Under the pieces are notes generated by a model that was given only the letters and a program-made list of their open reading frames with translations, was not told where the DNA came from and made no database searches. The position numbers and the translations under genes are program-made. Shown here in pieces: positions 32,630 through 40,360 of a DNA stretch of 64,000 bases (position 1 is the stretch's first letter; each line of letters begins with the position of its first letter). This stretch comes from Tessaracoccus sp. Its GTDB lineage: Bacteria; Actinomycetota; Actinomycetes; Propionibacteriales; Propionibacteriaceae. The stretch covers positions 248,001-312,000 of the forward strand of contig NZ_JADJNP010000001.1 in the NCBI RefSeq assembly GCF_016714275.1. Direction: 5' to 3'.

Positions 32630-33442
32630 ATGACCCAGCAGCCAGAGCACCCCCTCCCTCCGGCTCCTCCCAGCGCACCCCCGCAAGGGCCGTACGCTCC
32701 CGGCCAACAGGCCGGCCCCGCGCCTCGAGGCCTCGCAATCGCCGCGTTCGTCGTCGGAATCGCGGCCTTCCTAAGTGGCTTGGTGCCCGTGTGGGGGATC
32801 GTCGCGGGACTCGCGGCTGTCGCGCTGGGCATCATCAGCCTCCTCAAGGGGCAGACCAAGTGGATGACGGTTCTCGCGATCGTCCTCGGCGGCCTGGCCG
32901 TCGTCGCATCCGCATTCACCACTTTCACCACGGCCGCGCTGCTCAACGCCGAGTCCCCGAAGTCCCCACCGGCGGCTTCCACACCGCAGCTGACCGCGGG
33001 CCCCGAGACATTCGCCTCCACCGAGCCTTCCAACTCGCCTGCCGCCGAACCGAGTCCTTCGGCAGCTCAAGAAGCACCGGAGATGGATCGCAAGTATGCC
33101 GTGACCATCAACGACTCACGGATCATCAAGGACTACGAGGGCAAGCCTGCATTGGTCGTGGACCTCACCTTTACGAACAACTCCGACGACACGGCGAACT
33201 TCATGTTCGCTACGAGCGCCAAGGCGTTCCAGGACGGCGTCGAACTTGAGTCGATGGTGTTCACCATGAACGACACGGACTACGACTCAAAGAACTCCAT
33301 GAAGGACATCAAACCTGGCAAGTCGATCGACGTGCAGCAGGCCTTCCTCCTCGACGGCAAGGACGACGTCGAGCTCACCGTTACGGAGTTGATCAGCTTC
33401 GACGACACGCCTTTGGCCAGCGCGGTCATCTCCGTCAAGTGA
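32630..33442 (+). CDS. Membrane-anchored DUF4190/DUF5067 protein
   Basis: A 270-residue protein. A Pro/Gln-rich cytoplasmic start is followed by two membrane helices of DUF4190 type (GLAIAAFVVGIAAFLSGLVP and WMTVLAIVLGGLAVVASAFT). A Ser/Pro/Ala linker leads to an extracellular beta domain from about residue 150 (YEGKPALVVDLTFTNNSDDT, then FMFATSAKAFQDGVELE) of DUF5067 type. The latter resembles immunoglobulin-like domains of surface lipoproteins. AAGGAGAG precedes the ATG. Function unknown; probably controlled by the divergent XRE gene. A strong hairpin follows the stop. Confidence 0.75.
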   Translation: MTQQPEHPLPPAPPSAPPQGPYAPGQQAGPAPRGLAIAAFVVGIAAFLSGLVPVWGIVAGLAAVALGIISLLKGQTKWMTVLAIVLGGLAVVASAFTTFTTAALLNAESPKSPPAASTPQLTAGPETFASTEPSNSPAAEPSPSAAQEAPEMDRKYAVTINDSRIIKDYEGKPALVVDLTFTNNSDDTANFMFATSAKAFQDGVELESMVFTMNDTDYDSKNSMKDIKPGKSIDVQQAFLLDGKDDVELTVTELISFDDTPLASAVISVK

Positions 33443-33463
33443 CCGAGTTCTGAACCACGCAAC

Positions 33464-33497
33464 GTGCGCCCCAGCCGAAAGCTCGGCCGGGGCGCAC
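33464..33497 (+). terminator. Hairpin terminator after the DUF5067 gene
   Basis: GTGCGCCCC and GGGGCGCAC form a 9-bp outer stem. The inner GCCGA/TCGGC continues the hairpin around a small loop. It lies 22 bases beyond the stop codon. Confidence 0.75.
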
Positions 33498-33601
33498 GCG
33501 CTTCCGCCTCGAAACTGGGCATGGCTGCGGTCAAGATCACCGCGCGGTCAGTGCTACTGACCGCTGGACCGGCTGGGAGGTAGCACCACCATCGAGGCTG
33601 A

Positions 33602-33624
33602 TTCCGCCACGTGTTCCGGCGGAA
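33602..33624 (-). terminator. Hairpin just downstream of the tRNA gene
   Basis: TTCCGCC and GGCGGAA form a 7-bp stem around nine bases, seven bases past the encoded CCA end of the minus-strand tRNA. It is a plausible terminator. Confidence 0.5.
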
Positions 33625-33631
33625 AGCCCCT

Positions 33632-33713
33632 TGGCTCCCCGGGCAGGAGTCGAACCTGCTGCGCTAATCCTGATTCAAAGTCAGGCGGGCCCTACCGAAA
33701 GACCAACCGGGGA
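33632..33713 (-). tRNA. tRNA-Gln (anticodon TTG)
   Basis: On the minus strand the 7-bp acceptor stem is TCCCCGG/CCGGGGA with a G discriminator and encoded CCA. The anticodon arm is CCTGA-CTTTGAA-TCAGG, giving anticodon TTG. The T arm is GCAGG-TTCGACT-CCTGC. The D arm is GGTC/GGCC with a GG-containing loop. Geometry is unusual: two bases rather than one follow the D stem, and the variable region is nine bases, so the body is 79 bases without CCA. All stems pair, so I take it as functional. Confidence 0.7.
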
Positions 33714-33785
33714 CTGGCCCCGGAGGGCCGCGCAACAGTCTATACAGCGCGCCTCGACCCGGCCACCGAACCACATCGCGCGGCG

Positions 33786-34064
33786 GCGCCAGCCCTCCGT
33801 CGGCGGCGCCAGCGTTCCATACCGCGACGCCTGCGTTCCGTCCGCGACGCCTGCGTTCCATACCGTCGCGCCTGCCTTTCGACGAAGACGCCTGGCTTGC
33901 GTCATGGCGCCTGCCCTCTCACACCTATCAAGGCAGGCGCCACGACCGAACGCTGGCTACACGCTCGAGCGGCAGGCGTCACGGTGCGGAAGCCAGGCGT
34001 CACAGAGCATGGGCAGGCGTCACGACGCAGCGCAGGCTTGACGCTTCGACGACAGGCGCCACGG
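33786..34064. repeat. Symmetric 7+7 inverted array of about 20-bp units
   Basis: Seven units with core GCCTGC or a near variant start at 33788, 33808, 33829, 33849, 33870, 33890 and 33909. Seven in the opposite sense (GCAGGC-like) start at 33933, 33952, 33972, 33993, 34013, 34032 and 34053. Spacing is 19-21 bases. Core positions mirror each other about 33923.5 to within one base. The centre is a hairpin: GTCATGGCGCCTGCC and GGCAGGCGCCACGAC pair at 14 of 15 positions. Consensus on the right is RGCAGGCGYCACG. The stretch fills the gap between the tRNA and tag; I see no gene in it. Confidence 0.85.
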
Positions 34065-34164
34065 GGGTCCTGGGCGGAGGAAAGCAGTTGTCCACAGATG
34101 TCGCCCCGCGTGAGAAATCGGGGGTTCCGTTTGACACTGTACGGAGCGAGGAAGGAGATCGACG

Positions 34165-34728
34165 ATGACAAAGGTGCGGTGCTTCGGCGCGGGTGACCCG
34201 CTGTACGAGGCCTACCACGACGAGGAGTGGGGACGCCCGGTGGCGGACTCGCCCGATGAGCGGGAGCTGTTCGAACGCGTCTGCCTCGAGGGGTTCCAGG
34301 CAGGGCTGAGCTGGATCACGGTGCTGCGCAAACGCGAAGCGTTCCGGGCGGCTTTCGCCGGGTTCGACCCGTCGGCGATCGCGGAGTTCGGCGACGACGA
34401 CATCGCGCGTCTGATGGCGGACGCGGGCATCGTTCGGAACCGGTTGAAGATCGAGGCGGCCATCTCGAACGCACAGGCGCTGCTCGCGCTGCACGGAGCG
34501 GGTGAGCGGCTGGCAGGCCTTGTCGTCGCGCACACGCCAGAGGCGCGGGATCGGGCACCGCTCAGTTTCGCCGACGTGCCCGCCCAGACACCGGAGTCGC
34601 TGGCCCTCAGCAAAGCGTTGAAGAAGCGCGGGTTCCGGTTCGTCGGCCCGACGACGATGTACGCGCTGCTGCAGGCGGTGGGCGCCGTCGACGACCACAT
34701 CCAGGGCTGCTGGCTCGCCCGGACATGA
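34165..34728 (+). CDS. tag: DNA-3-methyladenine glycosylase I
   Basis: A 187-residue base-excision repair enzyme removing 3-methyladenine. VRCFGAGDPLYEAYHDEEWG at the N-terminus and DDHIQGCWLART at the C-terminus hold the Cys and His residues that bind the structural zinc in the E. coli enzyme. The central FERVCLEGFQAGLSWITVLR and KKRGFRFVGPTTMYALLQAV segments are family signatures. GGAAGGAG precedes the ATG. A TetR gene begins 12 bases after its stop. Confidence 0.95.
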   Translation: MTKVRCFGAGDPLYEAYHDEEWGRPVADSPDERELFERVCLEGFQAGLSWITVLRKREAFRAAFAGFDPSAIAEFGDDDIARLMADAGIVRNRLKIEAAISNAQALLALHGAGERLAGLVVAHTPEARDRAPLSFADVPAQTPESLALSKALKKRGFRFVGPTTMYALLQAVGAVDDHIQGCWLART

Positions 34729-34740
34729 CACAATGGCGGC

Positions 34741-35445
34741 GTGTCGACCCGCCAGCCCGCTGCCCGTGCTCGCCGGCCGCGGACCCGGCTGTCGGCCGCG
34801 GAGCGGAGGGAGCAGCTCCTCGTCATCGCGCGCGAACTCTTCGCCGAGCGCGGCTTCGAGGGGACCTCGGTAGAGGAGATCGCCGCGCGGGCGGGGGTGT
34901 CGAAGCCGGTGGTCTACGAGCACTTCGGCGGCAAAGAGGGCGCGTACGCCGTCGTCGTCGACCGGGAGACCCGGACGCTGCACTCGGCGATCCGCAACGC
35001 GCTCACGACGCCGGGCGCCGGGTCGAGGGAGCTGTTGGAGCGCGGCGCGATGGCGCTGCTGGAGTACATCGAGCGATGCCCGGACGGATTTCGGATCCTG
35101 TCCCGTGACTCCTCCACCGGGCAGGGGCAGCCGACGGGCTCGTTCGCGTCGATCCTGAGCGACATCGCCGTCCAGGTCGAGGACCTGCTGGCCGCCGAGT
35201 TCGTGAAGAACGGGCACGACCCGCAGTTCGCCGGCCTGTACGCACAGGCGCTCGTCGGGCTGGTCGCCCAGACGGGCCAGCAGTGGTTGGACAAGAACCG
35301 CGAGCCCTCCCGCGAGGTCGTCGCGAAGCACCTGATCAACCTCGCCTGGAACGGCATGGCGAACCTCAAGCCCGAGCCGCGCTTGGTCACCGGCCACATC
35401 GATCGACGCCACGGGCGCGCCCCCAGCAAACCACCAACCGAGTAA
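34741..35445 (+). CDS. TetR-family regulator
   Basis: A 234-residue regulator. The helix-turn-helix (RGFEGTSVEEIAARAGVSKP, then VVYEHFGGKEGAYAVVVDRE) is at about residues 35-75; the rest is an all-helical ligand domain of unknown specificity. Start is GTG at 34741. It follows tag closely and may share its transcript. A TetR gene is also found near glmU in mycobacteria, so it may be an old member of this neighbourhood. Target unknown. Confidence 0.88.
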   Translation: MSTRQPAARARRPRTRLSAAERREQLLVIARELFAERGFEGTSVEEIAARAGVSKPVVYEHFGGKEGAYAVVVDRETRTLHSAIRNALTTPGAGSRELLERGAMALLEYIERCPDGFRILSRDSSTGQGQPTGSFASILSDIAVQVEDLLAAEFVKNGHDPQFAGLYAQALVGLVAQTGQQWLDKNREPSREVVAKHLINLAWNGMANLKPEPRLVTGHIDRRHGRAPSKPPTE

Positions 35446-35450
35446 CGCGG

Positions 35451-35521
35451 CTGCTTCCGTCGGGTTCGCAGACAGTTCGGAGGTAGTGAGGCTGCTTGCG
35501 TCGGTATGCCGACGGAAGCAG
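35451..35521. terminator. Hairpin with duplicated arm between convergent regulators
   Basis: CTGCTTGCGTCGG (35492-35504) and CCGACGGAAGCAG (35509-35521) form a 13-bp stem with one mismatch around four bases. A further copy of the left arm, CTGCTTCCGTCGG at 35451-35463, matches the right arm perfectly, so two alternative hairpins are possible. Position between the TetR and MarR stops suggests termination. Confidence 0.6.
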
Positions 35522-35594
35522 ACGCGCTGATTTCAAGTCAGGCCGGGAACCGACGCGCGGAGCCGCGTTGTGCTCTGGGCAAGGACGGACGGCG

Positions 35595-36089
35595 CTACAG
35601 CGACCCGAGCAGCAGTCGCCTGAGCGCGCCTGCGAGTTGATCGCGCTCGTCCGGGGACCAGCTGGTGAGCAACTCGTCTTCCAGCTCCGTCAGGGACGCA
35701 AGGGCCGCGTCGACGAGCGCGAGCCCGTCGGCCGTCAGGGCCACCTGCGCGCCGCGGCCGTCGTGCGGGTCCGCGTCCCGCGTCACCGCGCCCCGCGCGA
35801 CGAGACGGTTGATCCGGTTGGTCATCGTGCCGGACGTCACGTGCGTCTCGCGTAGCAGCTGCCCCGGCGAGAGGCGGTGCGGGGCGCCTGAGCGCCTCAG
35901 CGCCGCGAGCACGTCGAACTCCCAAGCCTCAAGGCTGTGCGCGCTGAACGCACGCTTGCGGCGCTCGTCGAGGATGCCGGCGAGCCGATCGATGCGCGAC
36001 CACACCTGCATCGGCGCGACCGCCAGGTCGGGCCGCTCGCGGCGCCACGCCTCGACGACGCCGTCGACCTCGTCCTCGCCCACGCTCAC
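35595..36089 (-). CDS. MarR-family regulator
   Basis: A 164-residue winged-helix regulator. The helix-turn-helix and wing are LSPGQLLRETHVTSGTMTNR with INRLVARGAVTRDADPHDGR. Helices at both ends should form the dimer interface. The GTG start overlaps the ispE stop by four bases (GTGA), so it is translationally coupled to an isoprenoid gene, an unusual partner. Ligand and targets unknown. Confidence 0.88.
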   Translation of the reverse strand: MSVGEDEVDGVVEAWRRERPDLAVAPMQVWSRIDRLAGILDERRKRAFSAHSLEAWEFDVLAALRRSGAPHRLSPGQLLRETHVTSGTMTNRINRLVARGAVTRDADPHDGRGAQVALTADGLALVDAALASLTELEDELLTSWSPDERDQLAGALRRLLLGSL

Positions 36090-37150
36090 GAGATCACCTG
36101 TGCTCCCGCAACAGGGCCGTAGGCGCGGCGGACCGCGCGCACGCCGCTGAACAGGCCGAGGGTCTCCGCCAACTCCGCGCCATGGGCCGCCGACGCGGCG
36201 AGAAAGGCGACGGTGGGGCCCGAGCCGCTGACCACCGCCCCGAGTGCTCCCGCCTCACGCCCGATCTTCAGCGTCCGCGCCAGCCCTGGTTGCAGCGAGA
36301 GCGCGGCCTCCTCCAAGTCGTTGGTCAACACCTTGCCGACGGCGACGGCGTCGCCGGCCCGCAACCCCTCCAGGAGCTCGGCGGGGATGTCCGTGGGGCG
36401 CGGGGAGGGGTGTGTCTCCTCATCCCTCGTGGGAAGCTCGGGCGTCATCCGTGCCCGATTGGGAAGGCCGACGAAGGAGGCATACCGGAGATCGTCTGTC
36501 GACTGAGGAGGACGAACCCAATCGGGATGCGGGGGCGTCCGAGCGTCGCGAGGGATGGGGAGAGACGCCCTTAGTCGGTCGAACTCGTGGAACACCGCGG
36601 GGGTGGACAGACCGGTGTGCGACAGCGCGAACGTCCAGTGGTACGTGCCGCTGGTCATCAGCGTCGTCAGTCGCTCGCCACGCCCAACCCCGATTGCGGT
36701 GCCGCCCAACAGCATGAACGGAACGTCGGAGCCCAGCTGCGTCGCCAGCGTATGCAGCTCCTCGCGCGTCGCGCCCACCCCCCACAGCGCGTTGCACGCT
36801 ACGAGGGACGCGGCCGCGTCCGCCGATCCGCCGGCCATGCCCCCGGCGACGGGGATTCGCTTGCGCACGCTCAGCCGGACGCCAACGTCGTTGCGCCCGC
36901 TGTGCGTCGCAAGGAGCCGGGCGGCCCGGATGGCGAGGTTCGAGTCGTCGGTGGGCAGGAAAGCGGAGCCCTCGCCGTGGACGGTCATCGTGAACGTGCC
37001 CGCGGGCGCGGGCTCGGCCGTCACGTCGTCGCCGAGGCTCACCGCCTGGAAGACCGTGCCCAGCTCGTGATAGCCCTGAGCGTCGGCCGCGCCGACCCGC
37101 AGGGCGAGATTCACCTTCGCGGGCACCCGCACCCGCACCGCACTGGTCAC
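36086..37150 (-). CDS. ispE: 4-diphosphocytidyl-2-C-methyl-D-erythritol kinase with in-frame insertion
   Basis: A 354-residue GHMP kinase of the MEP isoprenoid pathway. RVPAKVNLALRVG, PVAGGMAGGSADAAASLVAC and VVSGSGPTVAFLAAS are the three GHMP motifs. The family is usually near 280-310 residues. The excess is a Pro/Arg-rich stretch of about 50 residues after DRLRASLPIPR, encoded by the palindromic element at 36412-36568 and keeping the frame. The normal sequence resumes at PAELLEGLRAGDAVAV. GTG at 37150 is the likely start. It is coupled to marR downstream. Confidence 0.92.
   Translation of the reverse strand: MTSAVRVRVPAKVNLALRVGAADAQGYHELGTVFQAVSLGDDVTAEPAPAGTFTMTVHGEGSAFLPTDDSNLAIRAARLLATHSGRNDVGVRLSVRKRIPVAGGMAGGSADAAASLVACNALWGVGATREELHTLATQLGSDVPFMLLGGTAIGVGRGERLTTLMTSGTYHWTFALSHTGLSTPAVFHEFDRLRASLPIPRDARTPPHPDWVRPPQSTDDLRYASFVGLPNRARMTPELPTRDEETHPSPRPTDIPAELLEGLRAGDAVAVGKVLTNDLEEAALSLQPGLARTLKIGREAGALGAVVSGSGPTVAFLAASAAHGAELAETLGLFSGVRAVRRAYGPVAGAQVIS
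36412..36568. repeat. Palindromic element inserted in frame within ispE
   Basis: The left arm, 36412-36463, starts GTGTCTCCTCATCCCTCG and ends CCCGATTGGG. The right arm, 36517-36568, starts CCCAATCGGG and ends GAGGGATGGGGAGAGACGC. They are roughly 75-80% complementary over about 52 bases with a 53-base centre. It encodes about 50 residues absent from typical IspE. The centre contains CCGACGAAGG, also found in the dispersed repeat at 46463-46565. Confidence 0.8.
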
Positions 37151-37285
37151 GGGTTGACCGTATCGCACCCGACCCGCCCGCCTCCTACGGCGGCGGCCCT
37201 GCTCCCCTCCTCCGCCGTCGAGACCGCGAGGGCGCCGCGGTGTGGATGACCCTCCGAGGCACCCGGCCAGGAGGGCCACCGTCGG

Positions 37286-38575
37286 TCACTTCTTGAGCAT
37301 GCCCTGCAGCTCATCGGCTGCCGCCGCCAGCGCTGCCGCCGCGCCGCCAGATCCCGCGAGCGCGGCCTCGACCTGTTCGTTGAAAACGGTCTGGGCCGCC
37401 GAGGCACTCGGGAAGTCCCAGAACGGATTCCTGCGGGAGCGGGGTGTCACCCGCTCGTTCCACACCTTGTAGAACTCGTTGCTCGTGAACCAGTCGGCCT
37501 GGGTCCCCTCGACGGTGGCCGGAGGCTGGCCGTTCATCTCGAACGCCGCCCGCAGAGCACCGTCGTCAGTGGAGAGGAACTGCATGAGCTTGAGCTCGGC
37601 CGCACCAGTCTCAAACGCAACGAGCGGCTGGCTCCACAGCAGCGTGTCGCCCGGCCCCTCCTTTCCCGGCCGAGTGAACGGCACCATCTTCCCGGCGATG
37701 TCGGGATCCGAGCTCTGGCCCGGGATGATCCCGATGGCCTGCGGAGCATCGTCGTAGATGGCCACCTTGCCCTGGGCGAACAGCGTCCGCATGTCGTCAC
37801 GGACCATGCCGGCCTGGATCAGCCCCTCATCGAGGAGCATCTTCCAGTAGTCGACCGCCGCCAGCGAGCCTTCGTCTCCCAGCGTCACCGTTGCGTCCTG
37901 CACGATGGGAGACCCGAAGGCCCACATCCAGGGAACCATGTCCTTGAGCTGCTGGACGCTCGTCGCCGGGCAGTAGGGGACGAGGCTAGAGTCGGTCCTC
38001 TTGAGCGCGCGGAGCATGTCCGTGAAGCCGTCGATGGTCGTGGGGTGCTCGGTAACGCCCGCCGCGGCGAGCAGCTCAGAGTTCGCCACGAGGCCCAGCG
38101 CAGAATGGGTCCAGGGAACGCCGTAGCGGGTGCCCTGGAAGAGGCCGGTGGACGCCACGTTCTCTGGATAAGGATCCATCGAGACGGAGGAGGGAATCTC
38201 CTTCAGCGCGCCGGCTGTGATGAGCGTGGACATCCACTCCTCATCGATGTGCGCGATACCTGAGATGGAGCCGGACCGCGCCTTGAGCACGACCTGGTCC
38301 AGATACTGGAGGTAGGGATAGGCCGAGTCCTTTACTTGGATGCCGGTCTGAGACGTGAACGTCTCGCCGATGGCGCGCAGCTTCGGTCCGGCGGTATCGC
38401 TCCCGAAGATCCAGGACGTGAACTCGACGCTCTTTGCGGCATCTCCGGTGGATGTGGGTCCGCCGTTCTCGGCGGGATTGCCACCGCAGGCCGCCAGCGC
38501 GCCCGCGCCGATGGCGGCGCTCAGACCCAGCGCTTGACGGCGACTGATCAGGAGTTTCTGAAGAGGTTCGGACAT
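37286..38575 (-). CDS. Extracellular sugar-binding lipoprotein, CUT1 type
   Basis: A 429-residue family 1 solute-binding protein. The signal contains twin arginines (LLISRRQALGLSAAIGAGAL followed by AACGG), so it is probably a Tat-exported lipoprotein with the lipobox Cys near residue 30. The body has the usual MalE-like pattern: FTSWIFGSDTAGPKLRAIGE near the start and GVPWTHSALGLVANSELLAA. It is last in the FAD oxidoreductase-permease-permease-binding protein operon. No ATPase is encoded, so a shared MsiK-like ATPase elsewhere is expected. Sugar unknown. Confidence 0.88.
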   Translation of the reverse strand: MSEPLQKLLISRRQALGLSAAIGAGALAACGGNPAENGGPTSTGDAAKSVEFTSWIFGSDTAGPKLRAIGETFTSQTGIQVKDSAYPYLQYLDQVVLKARSGSISGIAHIDEEWMSTLITAGALKEIPSSVSMDPYPENVASTGLFQGTRYGVPWTHSALGLVANSELLAAAGVTEHPTTIDGFTDMLRALKRTDSSLVPYCPATSVQQLKDMVPWMWAFGSPIVQDATVTLGDEGSLAAVDYWKMLLDEGLIQAGMVRDDMRTLFAQGKVAIYDDAPQAIGIIPGQSSDPDIAGKMVPFTRPGKEGPGDTLLWSQPLVAFETGAAELKLMQFLSTDDGALRAAFEMNGQPPATVEGTQADWFTSNEFYKVWNERVTPRSRRNPFWDFPSASAAQTVFNEQVEAALAGSGGAAAALAAAADELQGMLKK

Positions 38576-38594
38576 GATTGCTCCTTTGGTTGTC

Positions 38595-39431
38595 CTATTT
38601 GATGGAGCCAGCGAGGGCCCCGCTGACGAAGTGCTTCTGGAAGACGAGGAAGATGGCGACGACGGGCACCGAGCTGAGGAGAGAAGCCGCCATCATCTCC
38701 CCGTAGGAGTTCTGGAACTCCCCCAGGTAGGTCAGGGTCAGGCCGGCGGGAAGGGTCTGCTTCGGGGTGTCCATCAGGGTCAAGGAGTAGACGAGGTCGT
38801 TCCAGGCGCGAATGAACGCGAACATGGCGACCGCCACCATGGAGGTGGAGACGACGGGGAAGACGATCCTCACGAGGATCCGCCACTCACTGGCCTTGTC
38901 CACCCGCCCGGACTCGATCAGTTCGTCCGGAATGCCGTCGAAGGTGTTCTTCATCATGAAGACCGACAAGGGCAGGGTGAATGTCACGTACGAGAGGATG
39001 AGCCCGACGTAGCTGTTCAGGAGGCCGACCCTCGTGAAGGCCGCGTACAGGGTGAGGAGGAGCAGGACCTCGGGCACCATCTGCGCGATGAGCAGCAGAT
39101 ACATGAGTGAGGACCGCCCGCGGTACCGGAACTTCGAGAACGAGTATCCGGCGAGGGATCCGATGATCAGGCTGACGACCGCCGTGGCGGTGGACACGAA
39201 GAGACCGTTCAGCATGAACTGCGTCAGCTGCGGGTTGGTCACGACCTGGATCACTTGATCGAGGGTGAAATCGCGCGCCAACGACGGCGGCATCTGGAAG
39301 ATGTCGCTGTCCTCGGTGAATGCGGTGAGGAGAAGCCACATCACCGGCACGAACGCGAACAGCGCGGCGATCACCACCGTGATCCAGGTAGCCACTCCGG
39401 GTCGACGATGCGAGGCGCTTCGGGTCTTCAT
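38595..39431 (-). CDS. Sugar ABC transporter permease, MalG type
   Basis: A 278-residue protein with six helices. The EAA loop that docks the ATPase is in IPDELIESGRVDKASEWRIL followed by VRIVFPVVSTS. The first helix is WITVVIAALFAFVPVMWLLL. Its ATG overlaps the stop of the MalF-type gene by four bases, so the two permeases are coupled, and the binding protein begins 19 bases downstream. Confidence 0.9.
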   Translation of the reverse strand: MKTRSASHRRPGVATWITVVIAALFAFVPVMWLLLTAFTEDSDIFQMPPSLARDFTLDQVIQVVTNPQLTQFMLNGLFVSTATAVVSLIIGSLAGYSFSKFRYRGRSSLMYLLLIAQMVPEVLLLLTLYAAFTRVGLLNSYVGLILSYVTFTLPLSVFMMKNTFDGIPDELIESGRVDKASEWRILVRIVFPVVSTSMVAVAMFAFIRAWNDLVYSLTLMDTPKQTLPAGLTLTYLGEFQNSYGEMMAASLLSSVPVVAIFLVFQKHFVSGALAGSIK

Positions 39432-40348
39432 GCGTCACTCCTCTCCTGGCGGCGCGAGTAGAGGATGTAGACGGTGGCGACCGCCGCCATGATGACGGCC
39501 CAGAGGACGCCGATCGCGCCGGCGCCGCCGAGGTCGAAGCGCTGGAAGGCCTGCTTGTACAGGCCGACGGACAGCAGGGTCGTCGACCCGACCGGGCCGC
39601 CGCCGGTCATCACCCAGGGGATCTCGAAGTGTTGAAGGCCCCAGATCGTCTCGAGCAGGAGCGTGAGCGCCATGGCGGGCTTGATCTGCGGGATGACGAT
39701 GTAGGCCTGCCGCTTCCAGCCGCTGGCGCCGTCGACGGATGCCGCGTCGTGCAACTCGGCGGGGATGGCCTGCATAGCGGCCAGCAGGAGGACCATCATC
39801 CAGGGAAACGAGTGCCATACCTTCGCCACGATGACCGCGGTCATGGCGAGCGTCGGTGAACTCAGCCAGTTGGTGTCGCCTTTACCGCCCAAGAGCTGGA
39901 TCACACCGTTCAGGAGCCCGAAGTTCGTGTTGAAGATCCAGGACCAGAGGAACGACACCACGACCCCAGGGAGAATCCAGGGAAGAAGGAAACCGGTCCG
40001 CCACGCGCCGGCGCCCACGATCCCGGCGTTCATGGCCAGGGCCAATGCCAGCGCGAGGATGAACGCACCCATCGTCGAGACAATGACGAATACGGCCGTG
40101 TTGCGCAGCATGTCCCAGAACCCGGGAGAGTCGAGCAGGGCCTTGATGTTGGCAAGGCCTACGAAGGCCGACTCTCCACTCAGCAGGCTCGCGTCGAACA
40201 GGGAGTACGCGAGGGACTGCACCAAGGGGTAGGCGATGACGACGAGGAAGAGCGTCAGCGCCGGCAGCATGAGCACGACGGGAAACACGGCGGCACGCCG
40301 GTTCCGTTCCGGTGGCGACCGCCGCGCGGTCCTCGGCTGGGGGGTCAT
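39428..40348 (-). CDS. Sugar ABC transporter permease, MalF type
   Basis: A 306-residue polytopic protein. The EAA-like loop is IPAELHDAASVDGASGWKRQ. The basic N-terminus (RTARRSPPERNRRAAVFPVV) precedes the first helix. The ATG at 40348 has GAGGAG eight bases upstream; a GTG three codons earlier overlaps that site and is less likely. It starts about a dozen bases after the FAD oxidoreductase stop. It pairs with the MalG-type subunit. Confidence 0.9.
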   Translation of the reverse strand: MTPQPRTARRSPPERNRRAAVFPVVLMLPALTLFLVVIAYPLVQSLAYSLFDASLLSGESAFVGLANIKALLDSPGFWDMLRNTAVFVIVSTMGAFILALALALAMNAGIVGAGAWRTGFLLPWILPGVVVSFLWSWIFNTNFGLLNGVIQLLGGKGDTNWLSSPTLAMTAVIVAKVWHSFPWMMVLLLAAMQAIPAELHDAASVDGASGWKRQAYIVIPQIKPAMALTLLLETIWGLQHFEIPWVMTGGGPVGSTTLLSVGLYKQAFQRFDLGGAGAIGVLWAVIMAAVATVYILYSRRQERSDA

Positions 40349-40360
40349 CGCAGTCACTCC

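Noticed and set aside
32542..32631. Longer start for the XRE gene at the ATG at 32631
   Set aside because: It would use the complement of the divergent gene's own start codon and include the promoter repeats as coding sequence.
33631..34041. Open frame across the tRNA and the inverted array, with peptide-like repeats
   Set aside because: The repeat period is about 20.2 bases, not 21, so units fall in different frames; it also crosses a tRNA gene.
33786..34064. CRISPR array
   Set aside because: Units are short, degenerate and inverted halfway; there are no unique spacers of constant length and no cas genes.
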